The translations under genes and the position numbers were made by a program. Below are positions 10,641-21,393 of a stretch of DNA of 64,000 nucleotides, in pieces. Every line of letters begins with the position of its first letter. Positions within the stretch are counted from its first letter, which is position 1. Source of the DNA: Chlamydoabsidia padenii (Eukaryota > Mucoromycota > Mucoromycetes > Mucorales > Cunninghamellaceae); the NCBI GenBank assembly GCA_025330725.1, contig JAIWND010000029.1, positions 186,001 to 250,000 on the forward strand, given 5' to 3'. Below the pieces are notes generated by a model, which was not told the origin of the DNA, ran no database searches, and saw nothing but the letters and a program-made list of their open reading frames with translations.

Positions 10641-12370
10641 CATAAAGGTAAGTTAATGCGTCTTGAATGATACTCTGCCAAAGTTGTTACTGTTTCATAC
10701 TCTAACTGAATTGTTAATTATTTACACTAGGTTTATGCTCCCTCTTTGCCTCTGATATGTGAAGTCTCCTGTTAGTAATCAAATGGATAAGTTGGCAGAT
10801 TTTGCGAGGCGGCTACCTTTGTGTAGAATAGTGATTAGGCCTAGCCTTTTTGCCGTGGCAGGACGTAGGCGACATCGTGTCCTGTTCCAAACCTGGATCT
10901 GCTAGCGAATGGGTTGTGCTGGTAAAGCGGGATATCTGGTATGTTGAAACATTATTGTGGATCTACCTATTCTCGGGCATGTTGCATTAGCCACCAGTTA
11001 CGGCGCTCCATTTGATTCTTGGGGATGGATCATGATATACTATGTTTATGGGTACTTTATGGTAAGTGAAGAAAAAAAAAACATGAAAAGATAATGTTAC
11101 TCATCATTCTTCTTGCTCTTATTTCAGGTTTGTCTTCCTGTATTAGGGTTGGGCTTTCTTCCTTGATTGTTGTCTCTGGTGGTGTATGATGTCTCTTTGC
11201 TTCTGGTATGAAGTAAGTAAAGAAGAAAAAAAAACATGAAAAGACAATGTTACTAACCATACTTCTTGCTCTTATTGCAGGTTTATCTTCCTGTATTGTT
11301 ACTTGCCTTCCATATTTGTTGTCTCTTGTGGTGTATGATCTCTCTCTTTGTCCCTGATATGTGAAGTCTCCTGTTAGTAATCGAATGGATAAGTTGGCAG
11401 ATTTTGCGAGGCGGCTACCTTTGTGTAGAATAGTGATTAGGCCTAGCCTTTTCGCCGTGGCAGGACGTAGGCGACATTGTGTCCTGTTCCAAACCTGGAT
11501 CTGCTAGCGAATGGGTTGTGCTGGTAAAGCGGGATGTCTGGTATATTGAAGCATTAATGTGGATCTACCTATTCTCGGGCATGTTGCACTAGCCACCAGT
11601 TACGGCGCTCCATTTGATTCTTGGGGATGGATCATGATATACAATGTTTATGGGTACTTTATGGTAAGTAAAGAAAGAAAAAACATGAAAAGACAAGATT
11701 ACTAATAACACTTCTTGCTCTTATTGTAGGCTTGTCTTCCTTTATTGTTACTTGGCTTCCATGTTTGTTGTCACTTGTGGTGTATGGTCTCTCTTTGTCC
11801 CTGATATGTGAAGTCTCCTGTTAGTAATCGAATGGATAAGTTGGCAGATTTTGCGAGGCGGCTACCTTTGTGTAGAATAGCGATTAGGCCTAGCCTTTTT
11901 GCCGTGGCAGGATGTAGGCGACATCGTATCCTGTTCCACACCTGGATCTGCTGGCGAATGGGTTGTGCTGGTAAAGCGGGATGTCTGGTATGTTGAAGCA
12001 TTATTGTGGATCTACCTATTCTCGGGCATGTTGCACTAGCCACCAGTTACGGCGCTCCATTTGATTCTTGGGAATGGATCATGATGTACAATGTTTACGG
12101 GTACTTTATGGTAAGTAAAGAAAAATACATGAAAGACAAGCTTACTAATCATCCTTCTTGCTCTTATTGCAGGTTTGTCTTTATGTATTATGGCTGGGCT
12201 TTCTTCCTTGATTGTTGTCTCTGGTGTTTTGTGTTCTCTCTTTGCTTCTGGTACTTGAAATAAATAAAGAAGAAAAAAAACACAAGAAAACACAAGAAAA
12301 CACAAGATTATTAATCACATTTCTTCTGGTTATAGGCTTTGGCTTCTTGTTGATTGTTGTATACTTGTTT
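10640..12370 (+). repeat. Tandem array of exon/intron-like modules
   Basis: Three near-identical long units start with CTGATATGTGAAGTCTCCTG at 10752, 11354 and 11801 (spacings 602 and 447). Each contains GATAAGTTGGCAGATTTTGC, a Trp/hydrophobic-rich stretch and GGCGCTCCATTTGATTC. Between and after them lie about six intron-like modules that begin GTAAGT(A/G)AAGAAA and end CTTGCTCTTATTGCAGGTTT (near 10650, 11055, 11214, 11663, 12112 and a degenerate one at 12255). The first unit has one extra intron plus mini-exon of about 155 bases, which explains the spacing difference. Frames such as GSASEWVVLVKRDIWYVETL, LPILGHVALATSYGAPFDSW and MDKLADFARRLPLCRI are open in single units but broken by shared stops. 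I see no intact protein. Confidence 0.7.
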
Positions 12371-12399
12371 GATGTAATGTGGCCAGGAACGACGTGAAT

Positions 12400-12820
12400 G
12401 ACAAGATCATCTTCAACAGCTACTTGGAATGACGACGACAGACTAGATTTCGAACTTTTGCAACGGAAGCACGGCAATGGATGGGAAGATCAGAATCTCT
12501 GGCGGAATTCTTTGGCTACACTCTTGTGGAAATGGTGAAAGAACTACAAGCTGTGTTGGAAGGGCAATCTTTTTAGTTGGTATACTCGGTTACAACGTAC
12601 TATCAAGAAGCACTGGGTGGCACTGAAAGGCAAATCCTTACATCAGTGTAATGAAGACTCAAATTCTGTTATGGCGGCTGTTAACGAACTCAAGTTAATC
12701 AAGCAAGAAAAAATGGCAAATGGTGAACTGGCTTCTTTTATTTTATCACAGTGGTGTTTATTATGTTGTCATATTGTGTTGATTATTGTCCCCTATCTCC
12801 CCATAGACCATCTATTATAA
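12400..12820 (+). pseudogene. Coding-like remnant downstream of the module array
   Basis: An open segment at 12610-12820 reads LKGKSLHQCNEDSNSVMAAV, NELKLIKQEKMANGELASF and a hydrophobic tail. Just upstream, in another frame, is ESLAEFFGYTLVEMVKELQA. The fragments do not join and no family is recognised. Confidence 0.3.
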
Positions 12821-12829
12821 ATATCTATA

Positions 12830-13900
12830 TAATCTTATTAAATAAAACCACTTATCTTATCCACTAACCTTTACTGTCTTATAACTTGACAGGACTGATG
12901 AACTTTTGACGTACAGCTAATTACCCAAATACATTATACGGTTTTTTGCTGGACTTCCCCTTCCCATATATGGATTTAAAAAGGGGCGGTTTTTTAATAA
13001 ATATGTACAATAACCTTGATGCATCTACATGTCTTCACTCCACCTGCATGTTTTAATTTTATCTATATGTCTTATATTCATCTATATGTATTGTTGTATA
13101 TATAAATGCCTTTATTTTATCTGGTATCTTTTATTAATTTATATGTGTACTATGTGTGTTTCTACTGTCTATATGTATTGCTACTATCTTTACCGCCTGC
13201 ATTGACCTGTATTGCAATGTATCGATTAGTGACATCATTGTTTATATGTACGCCTTTGTGGCACCAGTATTGGATCTATATAATTTTTAAAATTGCGGTA
13301 TTGACCTGTAGTCACCTATAATCACTATGTCCATCTATATAGACAAAAGTCAATTTGGGATGACAAAAAATTGAGGTTGTTGGTATGAATTTCGGGATAT
13401 GAAAGAGTACTGAACCAGAGTTTTTTTTCAGATCCCGCCTGCCTGTACTGAGATTTGGAAATGGCTGTACTCGCTTCAATTGTCAATGGATGCTAATGAT
13501 TAAAGCGGGGATTCGGACACTATGGCAGATTTCCAACATAAGTCACCGCAAAAGCGAAGCTCTAAGACCCTTGTGTCAGGATGTTCAGGCTTGCGATGAC
13601 TTTTATCTGTCCTTTGCGATGAAGATTATTTCAGACGGAAGGAAGCTTCATTTTCAAACGCCGAATACGAGACTTTCGTGCGCCATGTAAAAATCATGGA
13701 GTTTTTTTTTTTTTTTGGCCGTGATAGATACATAAAGATAGCACAGGTTAATCACAGTATAGGTACTCCTCCTATGATTAAACTATTTTTAAAAAAATTC
13801 AACCAGTAAAAAAGGGACATACACACTTTAAAATATACCTGGTAATCTGATACTGGTGGTTTATTTATTAATTAATTAATCAAGCAAATGATACACTCAA
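12830..13900. other. AT-rich gene-free stretch with degenerate CTATATGT repeats
   Basis: Between 13020 and 13340 the words ATCTATATGT, TTTATCT and TGTATTG recur as a degenerate low-complexity repeat. Element variants occur at 13393 (CGGGATATGAAA) and 13428 (TTCAGATCCCGCC). No gene is supported. Confidence 0.4.
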
Positions 13901-14880
13901 AAAAAAAAAAGGGGGGGGGATCATATTATTTCTATACTAGAGGCTATACTATTGTGTGATGATGAATATCAATGTCAATCGGCAAACGAGAGGCCATCCG
14001 TAGCGTCTTTAGTTAGGAAGCGATAATGACTTCATCACCTATGGAGCGTCGATTAGATCCAAGGGCACTATCATCACGCAGATTACATTCCATTGTTGAG
14101 TAAAGTAAAGCCATCACCATCGTATACAAAATAGCAACTTGGTTCCTATTCAAGAAGAAAACCTTTCTTCTCACCTTTGGGCAACGAAGCAGCATTATAA
14201 AATAGCACTGTTTCATAAAAAGAGATGATTGAGTATGTTATATGTGCATTGATCGCTGTCATGATCGATTAAATTTGTCCAGACGCTGGTGGCATTTTCT
14301 TGAAGAAGACAACAGGACACTGATGGTATAAATATAAAGGGGAGGATCAGTATAACATACATACGTTTCCTATATAATGAGCATCTATTACCCTGTGTTC
14401 AGCTAAAATACAGTAATGGCACAAACACATCCCCCTTTTTATATACCTTGATCCAAAAAAAAACCCCAATACCAAAAAGTAGTGTACTAAATAATAAAAG
14501 GAAGGTGACAATTAGTATTTAGCACGGGACTAATCATTGAGTGGAATCAGTTAGTAGTTTCTTTTTCACCTTCATGAGCGAAAGTACCAGTGTCGGATGA
14601 GCAGCGGTCTAAATAACAAAAGGGAGATGTTAATACATAATTAGTAAAGGGTTTGTTGAATTAACAAGATAGAATAACTTCTTACCAGAGTTTAGTCTAT
14701 AAAATCATGAGGAAGCTTGTCGATGAAAGTAGTGCAGCCAACATAAGCAATTACTAAAAAGAGAGAATTTTAGTACGAATAAATTTATAAAGGTTCTTTT
14801 CTTTTTTTGATAAAGTTGGGGAATACTTACAGATGCATTAAAAAGCAAGTTGGGAGGTGTCAAGAGAGCGAAAGAGAGAG
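13900..14880 (-). other. Possible unresolved small spliced gene(s)
   Basis: The minus strand has open exon-like pieces: NQVAILYTMVMALLYSTMEC followed by SNRRSIGDEVIIAS-stop (ending at 14013), RCSSDTGTFAHEGEKETTN-stop (near 14540) and IAYVGCTTFIDKLPHDFID (near 14720). They are separated by GTAAG donors and TTTAG acceptors. I could not join them into one phase-consistent protein. They may be one or two small genes or remnants. Confidence 0.25.
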
Positions 14881-15032
14881 GGAAGTAATGGGGCGGGTAA
14901 AAAGTTCACATTTCTATCGCCGCCTTGGGACAATTCTTCGATTTTTATTGGCTGGTGAATTGTTTAACCTTGTCACGTGATTTTTTTTAAAGTGTGCTCT
15001 ATATAGTACATAAAGATTTCTTTTCTATTAAG

Positions 15033-15104
15033 TCCCATATGGTCTAGTGGCTAGGATCCGGCGCTTTCACCGCCGTGGCCGGGGTTCGATTCCCCGTGTG
15101 GGAA
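15033..15104 (+). tRNA. tRNA-Glu (UUC anticodon)
   Basis: Acceptor arms TCCCATA and TGTGGGA pair (one G-T). The A box is TGGTCTAGTGGC and the B box GGTTCGATTCC. The anticodon loop CTTTCAC has anticodon TTC, and the T arm CGGGG/CCCCG pairs. There is no intron. A T-run (CTTTTCATTTTG) follows for Pol III termination. An LTR retroelement begins 72 bases downstream. Confidence 0.95.
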
Positions 15105-15176
15105 CATACCTTTTCATTTTGTCTCCGTTCGACGGAGTTTGATCTTATTTTTCCTGTTTTAGGCTGTTGGGTCGGC

Positions 15177-15434
15177 TGTCGGAGATAAAAAGTGATTTTC
15201 TCTGGAAAATTAGATATCAATCTGGAAATTTCTTTTTGTCTCTTTCTCCTTTCTCTTCTTTCTCTTCTTTCTCTCTCGATAAATCTTTTAACATCTAGAT
15301 GCTTCGATATAACCAATTCAGCCATAGACTCCGATAATAGAATAGTATATATATATGTAGACTTCACTTTTAATAAAAACATGATTCTTCACCTGATATA
15401 TAAAAGGAATACTCGTCTTATAGTTCAAACGACA
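15177..15434 (+). repeat. 5' LTR of non-autonomous retroelement
   Basis: 258 bases beginning TGTCG and ending CGACA, a perfect short terminal inverted repeat. I see no difference from the 3' LTR at 16680-16937. It contains TATATATATATG and an AATAAA (in TTTAATAAAAACATG), as a promoter and poly(A) region would. Confidence 0.92.
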
Positions 15435-16679
15435 CTGGTAGCTTGTTTACGTTTCGATCCTCTGGCTTTCCTTTTGGTACGGCGATACTTTGCTCCTGGC
15501 TTGCGTTGGTGAATCTTTGGGAATTGTTGGGGACAACAATTCTTAAGGAGGGGCAAGTACATGGTTGGAACAATGCGGTGAATCTTGGACGTCTAATCAG
15601 CAAGACATACATGGCTTGCTGTTGGTGATATGGATGCGTAGCTTACATACATACTATTGGTTCGGTGACTCTTGAATTAGTATATGATGGACTCCTATGG
15701 CTAGCACTGTGCTTAAGTATATTATCTGGTTGGCTCGCTCACTCTCTTCAGTTCCTTTACTATTCGGCTCTCTTAGTATTGGTTCTTACTGGCTCGTTCG
15801 ATGTGCATGATTGGCTCACATTTATTATGATGATACTAGTACCTTCCTCCCAACTATGGTTCTTTAATGTTGGTATTGCTCATTGGATGACTGGACTCAC
15901 ACGGTTGCTTTGAATGAATGGCTGAACCTTGGACCTTGACATGTATAATTCTGTTGTGTTCGATTAGAAGATCTTTATTATTATTGGCGACTACTATTGG
16001 ATCAACGAACTATTCTTGCTTATTGGATGATGGAACATTGATTTATGGATCATTGATTAGGATCACACTTACTGCCTGGTTATCGGCTAATGAATCTTAC
16101 GACGGTTATGAAACCTGCTTTGTTAGTATTATTGGGATTGCTCGTATTGTCTGGTTTATTTACTTTGGATTATTTGGATTATTGACTCGGATTACTTACT
16201 TGGTTTACTTGGTTTACTTTCTCGGATTACGTACTCGGATTATTTGGTTTACTTATGTGGTTTATTTGGACACCTTACATGGATTACTCGATTACTTTGG
16301 ATTATTATTTGGATTATTGGATTTAGATCGTTCAGTTGGATCACGCCGGCGGCATGGACGGTTTCAAGTGTGAAGACAATTATGATGAACGGTGGACTCT
16401 TTCTCTCTTTTTTTTACGGTACGACATACAGCAAAATGAACAATAACAAGCAATGGGAAAGGTGAATCAGCAGTGTTTAGCGATAACAGGAACAACAGCA
16501 TGAATATGGACAACAGCGGATACTGCTTTATGGATGTAATTGACGTTATGGTATGGATCTCGGTGGTGCCTGATTTTTTTTTTTTTTCCCCTTCCCCTCG
16601 GTGTTGCCCTGGTAATTCGACCTTTTTCTTTTGGACCTTACTTGGAATCGTGGTCGATTCTTCTCCCCGTGGGGAATGA
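15435..16679 (+). other. Internal non-coding region of the LTR element
   Basis: It holds many degenerate words of the type TTGGATTA, TTGGTTTAC and GACTCGGATTAC, dense at 16130-16330. These create spurious Trp/Tyr/Leu-rich open frames (15918-16373). No domain is visible. Such low-complexity interiors are usual for TRIM-type elements. Confidence 0.6.
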
Positions 16680-16937
16680 TGTCGGAGATAAAAAGTGATT
16701 TTCTCTGGAAAATTAGATATCAATCTGGAAATTTCTTTTTGTCTCTTTCTCCTTTCTCTTCTTTCTCTTCTTTCTCTCTCGATAAATCTTTTAACATCTA
16801 GATGCTTCGATATAACCAATTCAGCCATAGACTCCGATAATAGAATAGTATATATATATGTAGACTTCACTTTTAATAAAAACATGATTCTTCACCTGAT
16901 ATATAAAAGGAATACTCGTCTTATAGTTCAAACGACA
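16680..16937 (+). repeat. 3' LTR of non-autonomous retroelement
   Basis: Identical by eye to the 5' LTR and followed by the CGGC target duplication. Confidence 0.92.
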
Positions 16938-17115
16938 CGGCATTCCATTGGTGTATCAATGCATGGTACTGATACAGCCACTTCTGGTAGAAGATAGAGT
17001 ATCTTAGGTACAGATGATTTAATTTGATTGTTATGAGTAGGGAGAACCAGAATCTTTTTGGTTTAGACTCACCCTTTTGAATGTTCTTTTTAAAAAAGAG
17101 ATCCCAATTTAGAAA

Positions 17116-17130
17116 GCGGGATTTGAAAAT
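17116..17130 (+). promoter_or_regulatory. GCGGGATTTGAAAAT element
   Basis: A perfect core copy with no gene immediately downstream on either strand, 180 bases right of the LTR element. Confidence 0.4.
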
Positions 17131-17448
17131 AATTAAAAATAGATCCTGAATCAAAGACAAAGATACGCTTGTTAGACAAAGTAGATAATAAATGAGAAAG
17201 CTTTTGATTTAGTTTTTATTACTGAAAAATTTGTTTGAAAACTAAAGATTTTTGTGGGGGATGGTAAAAAGGGGAGGGGTATTTATACTATTTGAAAAGA
17301 AGGTTAATGTATGATTGGAATTGTTATAATAGTGAAGTTTTTAATATTGATATAAAAATGAAGATTTCAAATACTAATAAAAAAACATACTTAACAATGA
17401 AAACACAAAAAGGTAAAGCAATAGGTCATGATAAAATGAGGCAAGAGA

Positions 17449-17477
17449 GCGGGATTTCAAGTTTGGGTTTGCATGAA
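17449..17477 (+). promoter_or_regulatory. Two-part element: GCGGGATTTCAA plus TGCATGAA
   Basis: GCGGGATTTCAA at 17449-17460 and TGCATGAA at 17470-17477, about 500 bases upstream of NOC2. Confidence 0.45.
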
Positions 17478-17521
17478 TGTCAACATAATAGGCCATCTTA
17501 TGGCAAGCTTTTTCATGTTAT

Positions 17522-17523
<2 letters not shown>

Positions 17524-17582
<59 letters not shown>
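17524..17582 (+). repeat. Poly(A) homopolymer of about 59 bases
   Basis: An uninterrupted A run in the NOC2 upstream region. The exact length is liable to sequencing error. Confidence 0.8.
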
Positions 17583-17583
<1 letters not shown>

Positions 17584-17848
17584 CCGTAAAGAAAAGCAAG
17601 CGGTAAAGATATAGATGTATGATATGCATTATTGGAAGATACAGCCAAAATTCATGCAGTCGTACCACATTATGGTGTCTGAGTGCTATGAAATTAAGAA
17701 TTAATAAATATTGACACCATACAAGAATAACTTGAGCAAGTCTCTCACTTTATATTGATCATGTTAGCATAAGATAGAAAGAAACCAAACTAGCAAGCAT
17801 GGTGAACAATACCACTTTACTCAAGAGGACACACAAAGACATCAAAGC

Positions 17849-17862
17849 GGCGGGATTTGAAA
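17849..17862 (+). promoter_or_regulatory. GGCGGGATTTGAAA element, NOC2 promoter
   Basis: A perfect copy in sense orientation 104 bases upstream of the NOC2 ATG, followed by TTCATGG. Confidence 0.55.
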
Positions 17863-17965
17863 ATTCATGGCTCTCAATTTTTTTACCAAGTGGCTTTTTT
17901 TATGTCAGATTTACTTTTTTTCAATTCTTTACCTTTTTTTCCATTCTTCCTCATTCTTTGTACAC

Positions 17966-20858
17966 ATGGCGAAATCTAACAAGGGCAACTCTACGAAACA
18001 CAACAAGAAGACTTCTCGTTCTACCAAAAAGGTAGAAAAAGGTAGCGCTGGAGTGCTTAAAACTCAAAAGGACAAGAAAGGTAAACATAAATCCTTCGGT
18101 AGACTCTGTTAAATGTAAACTTTGACCTAACTTTTTATTATTATTTACAATAGCGAAAACAAAGGCTGTAGAAAAGTAAGTACCATGGATATACAGTGAT
18201 ACATAACGATATAAGTTTACTCACCATTTTTGTTATAGATCTGCCTCCATGTCCGTGGAAGACTTCTTCAATGGTGGTTTTGCCGTGAACTCTGACGATG
18301 ACAATGCTTTAGATCAGGTAATATTTGCGAAACCTACAAGTGAATGATCTTGATGAATACTAATGGCCTCTTTATTCAACCACTTTGGACAGGAATTACA
18401 ACAACTCGAACAAGTCCCTATTGAAGAATCTAACGACGACGATGACGACGAATTCCTCAAGATAACAACACCACCCAAGCCTACCAAAGAAGATATCGAT
18501 GAACCCATGGAAGACGCCAACGAATCCTCTCAAAGCGAAGAAGAAGAAGAAGAAGAAGAAGAAGAAGAACTTGACAACGTTGAAGCAACAGACAACAATG
18601 ACGACGAAGACGATGAAATTCTTGTTACTCCGGAGGGAGCTGATAATGACGACGAAGATATAGATAACAGCTCGGACGACGACAATGGGGACAGCAAGGA
18701 AAAGCTTTTACGGGACGCCAAGAAGCACAAGCTGGAAATGGAAGAACTCAAGAAACGCGATCCTGAATTCTACAAGTTTTTGGAAAAAGAAGATGCTGAT
18801 CTCTTGGGCTTTGACATGTCTGAAGATGAAGATGAAGATGAAGACGACAATGATAACAACAAGGACGACAACGATGAAGACCAGGAATTTGGATCGGGTG
18901 ATGAAGAAGATGATCAAGAATCCAACATGCAAAATGATAAATCTTTGGTGACAGTGACAAAGGAAATGCTGGCTAATTGGGTGGATCAAATCGAAACCAA
19001 GTGCGACTCTAAAGCAGCTAAGCGTTTGTTTGCAGCGTTTAAATCAGCAACAAGAATGGCGGACGAAGAAGAACGTGAAAAGACGACTTTTATTTACAAG
19101 GTTATCGATCCAAATGGTAAGTATCTATACTGTTATAATGAAACATCCTCACTTACTTTTTTTTAAAATAATACATACAGTATTCAACAGTGTTTTAACT
19201 TCAGCAATGCATTACGCTCCTATTGTATTCAAACGGTACCTGACCCCCAAGAACGAAGGTGGCTCTCCTAGATCTTCTCCTCGGTGGAAAATGTGGCAAA
19301 CTCAGGTCAAGGCGTATCTCACCAGTTTGCTCTATTTGATGAAATCATTGACCGATTCCAACATGCAATATTTGGCTATTCACGAAGCTGAAAAATGTAC
19401 TGCCTACTGGGCTTGTTTTGAAAAACAAGCAAAGGATTATCTCAAGGTAATGAATGACAAAGAGACCCATATGAAGGAAAATGACAAAGTTAACACTCAC
19501 TTTTACATACATATAGATCTTGTTGGACTACTACTCCGGTTTAGGCTCTGCTGACAATGTACGAATTCAAAGTTTTTTGGCCATTCGCACTCTGGCATCT
19601 AGCAGGGTTACCACCAGAAACAACGCTGAAGCACCCTTTTTGGACACCTGTCTCAAGAACTTATATCTGACCTTTGTACGCAGCTGTAAACTGACCAATA
19701 TCCACACCCTTCCAGCAATCAACTTGATGCGAAATTTGGCCGTCGAACTATATGGATTTGATCAAATTACTAGCTATCAACAAGCATTCGTTTATATTCG
19801 ACAATTGGCTATTCATTTACGTGGGGCAATGCAAACAAAATCAGATGTAAGTAATTAGAAAACAGCAATAACTAACCGTGTCAGGTTTACTAAATGACAC
19901 TATTTGGTTTTCGTTTTATCCAGGAAACTTTCAAATCTGTTTACAACTGGCAATATGTCCATTGTATCGATTTCTGGTCCAATGTGTTATCTTCTTACTG
20001 CCAACCTGTGGAAGGTGAAGAAGACTCTCCTCTGAAATCATTGGTCTATCCACTTACTCAAGTTGCCCTCGGTGCTGTCCGGTAATATCATCAAAACATA
20101 TCAACTCACTGGGATCTTTTATTAACGTCTCTTCCTTTCATCATTTTAGTTTGATTCCTACAGCTCAATACTACCCTCTCCGGTTCCACATTCTGAAAAG
20201 CATGGCATCTCTTTGTGATGCTACCAAAGTATATATCCCTCTGGCGCCTTACATACTGGAAATTCTTGATAGTGCTGAAATGAAGAACAAGGCCAAACCA
20301 TCTACTGCAAAACCTCTTGACTGGGACATTCATCTTCGGGCACCTAAACCATACTTGCGTGGTCGCACGTATCAGGCAAGTCAACAAAGGAAGCGACTAA
20401 ACGAAATCATCGTCTTACTAACATTTTGGTATTTTTGGGTGTGGTTTTTAGGACGGTATCATCGACCAAGTGACAGAAGTGTTGACAGCATGCTTCAAGC
20501 CTTACTTCCACCACATCTCATTCCCGGAAATGGCCATTCCATCCATCATTGCAGTAAGTAAAGAATAAGCAAAAGTTCTTACAAAGGGTGATTACTGAAC
20601 ATTGGTCAATTCATTTAGGTCAAACGATTCGCCAAGAAGTCAAAGAATGCCAAGGGAAGCCGAAAGCTACTTGATCTTGTGAAAATGGTAATACACAGAT
20701 ATCATGTCACCAAATTGACTATGGAAAACTGACTTCCTCCTCTTTTTTTTTTTCTTTTGCTTTAGCTCGAAGTCAAATCAAACGCTATCCTCATCCAACG
20801 TACCCAGATCGACTTTGCTCCTAATAGCGACCAAGCCAGACAATACGCTTTTGCTTAG
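17966..20858 (+). CDS. NOC2: Nucleolar complex protein 2 (pre-60S assembly factor)
   Basis: About eleven exons encode roughly 700 residues. A Lys-rich basic N-terminus (MAKSNKGNSTKHNKK) is followed by VEDFFNGGF and long acidic runs (an 11-residue Glu run and Asp/Glu blocks). The family signature HKLEMEELKKRDPEFYKFLE, then DADLLGFD, comes next. The helical repeat region follows (FNSVLTSAMHYAPIVFKRYL, SSRVTTRNNAEAPFLDTCL, FIQETFKSVYNWQYVHCIDF, IPTAQYYPLRFHILKSMASL). The C-terminus has VKRFAKKSKNAKGSRKLLDL and ends YAFA-stop. Noc2 pairs with Noc1 in nucleolar and Noc3 in nucleoplasmic pre-60S particles. Length and domain order are normal. The start is the first ATG after the promoter element. 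Confidence 0.95.
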
Positions 20859-21393
20859 TTTAGCCTAGAAACATATTAAATATCTGTAGACATTATCATA
20901 TTCATGAATCATTTTTTTAACACTAGTTTTTATCTCTTCCCATCATACTATACTCTGTTTTTAATAATAAAAAAAGTATCCTCAAATGACCCATTAAAAC
21001 ATGTCTTGTCTTCCAACCTAAATGTCAATGATTCACAAGCTTGGAATCTTCGGTCTAGCCACGTGGCTGTTTCAACCCGACGAACCTTCTGATTATATGG
21101 CTTAATTCATTTACAATTGCCCGCATATTAATTGTACTGTACTGTACAAAGGTTGAGCAAAGTGAAGGTGATGTATTGTAAATCACTCTTATGTACATGA
21201 TCATATCATCAGGACGATCGAGCCGAAAAAGATAAAAATAGAAAACAACTCCACAGTAGCATTAAACTATTTCAAACCCAATTTGTAATAGAGCCCGCCT
21301 TGGCATTTAGAGGAATAATAAAAAAGGGCGCTAGGCTCAGTCATTTATTTAGTTTTCTTTTACTTTCTTTACACTCTTTTTATTTTTATATCC
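20859..21393. other. Intergenic region between NOC2 and the MARVEL gene
   Basis: NOC2 3' region followed by AT-rich DNA. A weak variant (GAGCCCGCC at 21291) lies about 100 bases upstream of the next ATG. No RNA gene or ORF is supported. Confidence 0.4.

Larger units (their letters stand above)
15177..16937 (+). mobile_element. Non-autonomous (TRIM/LARD-like) LTR retrotransposon, 1,761 bases
   Basis: Two identical 258-base LTRs flank 1,245 bases of internal DNA. The target-site duplication CGGC is present on both sides (15173-15176 and 16938-16941). One base inside the 5' LTR lies TGGTAGCTTG, a possible primer-binding site whose first seven bases match the complement of the 3' end of fungal initiator tRNA-Met (TGGTAGC, as in Ty1). 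A purine tract GTGGGGAATGA (16669-16679) abuts the 3' LTR as a polypurine tract should. The interior has no gag, protease, reverse transcriptase, RNase H or integrase and no coding-quality ORF. It must therefore be mobilised in trans. Identical LTRs and an intact duplication imply recent insertion. Confidence 0.9.

Noticed and set aside
12036..12477. Minus-strand ORFs of 90-98 codons in the module array
   Set aside because: They read through the repeated intron-like modules in antisense and share no domain; frames differ between units.
15044..15382. 112-codon minus ORF with RERRERRERRK, repeated at 16364-16885
   Set aside because: It is the antisense of the CTTTCT-rich LTR; both occurrences are the same LTR sequence and the first runs into the tRNA gene.
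15918..16373. 151-codon Trp/Tyr/Leu-rich ORF
   Set aside because: It lies inside the LTR element and is generated by degenerate GGATTA/GGTTTA words. No domain, and the codon pattern follows the repeats.
16660..16680. GATTCTTCTCCCCGTGGGGA near the 3' LTR, resembling the tRNA-Glu 3' arm
   Set aside because: Only a short partial match; better explained as the polypurine tract and its flank.
17292..17606. 104-codon ORF ending in a long Lys run
   Set aside because: Its Lys run is the poly(A) homopolymer; upstream codons lack any family signal.
18530..18989. Antisense ORFs of 60-90 codons (Ser-rich, Ile/Val-rich) opposite NOC2
   Set aside because: They are shadows of the acidic GAA/GAT repeats of NOC2 on the other strand; no start context or domain.
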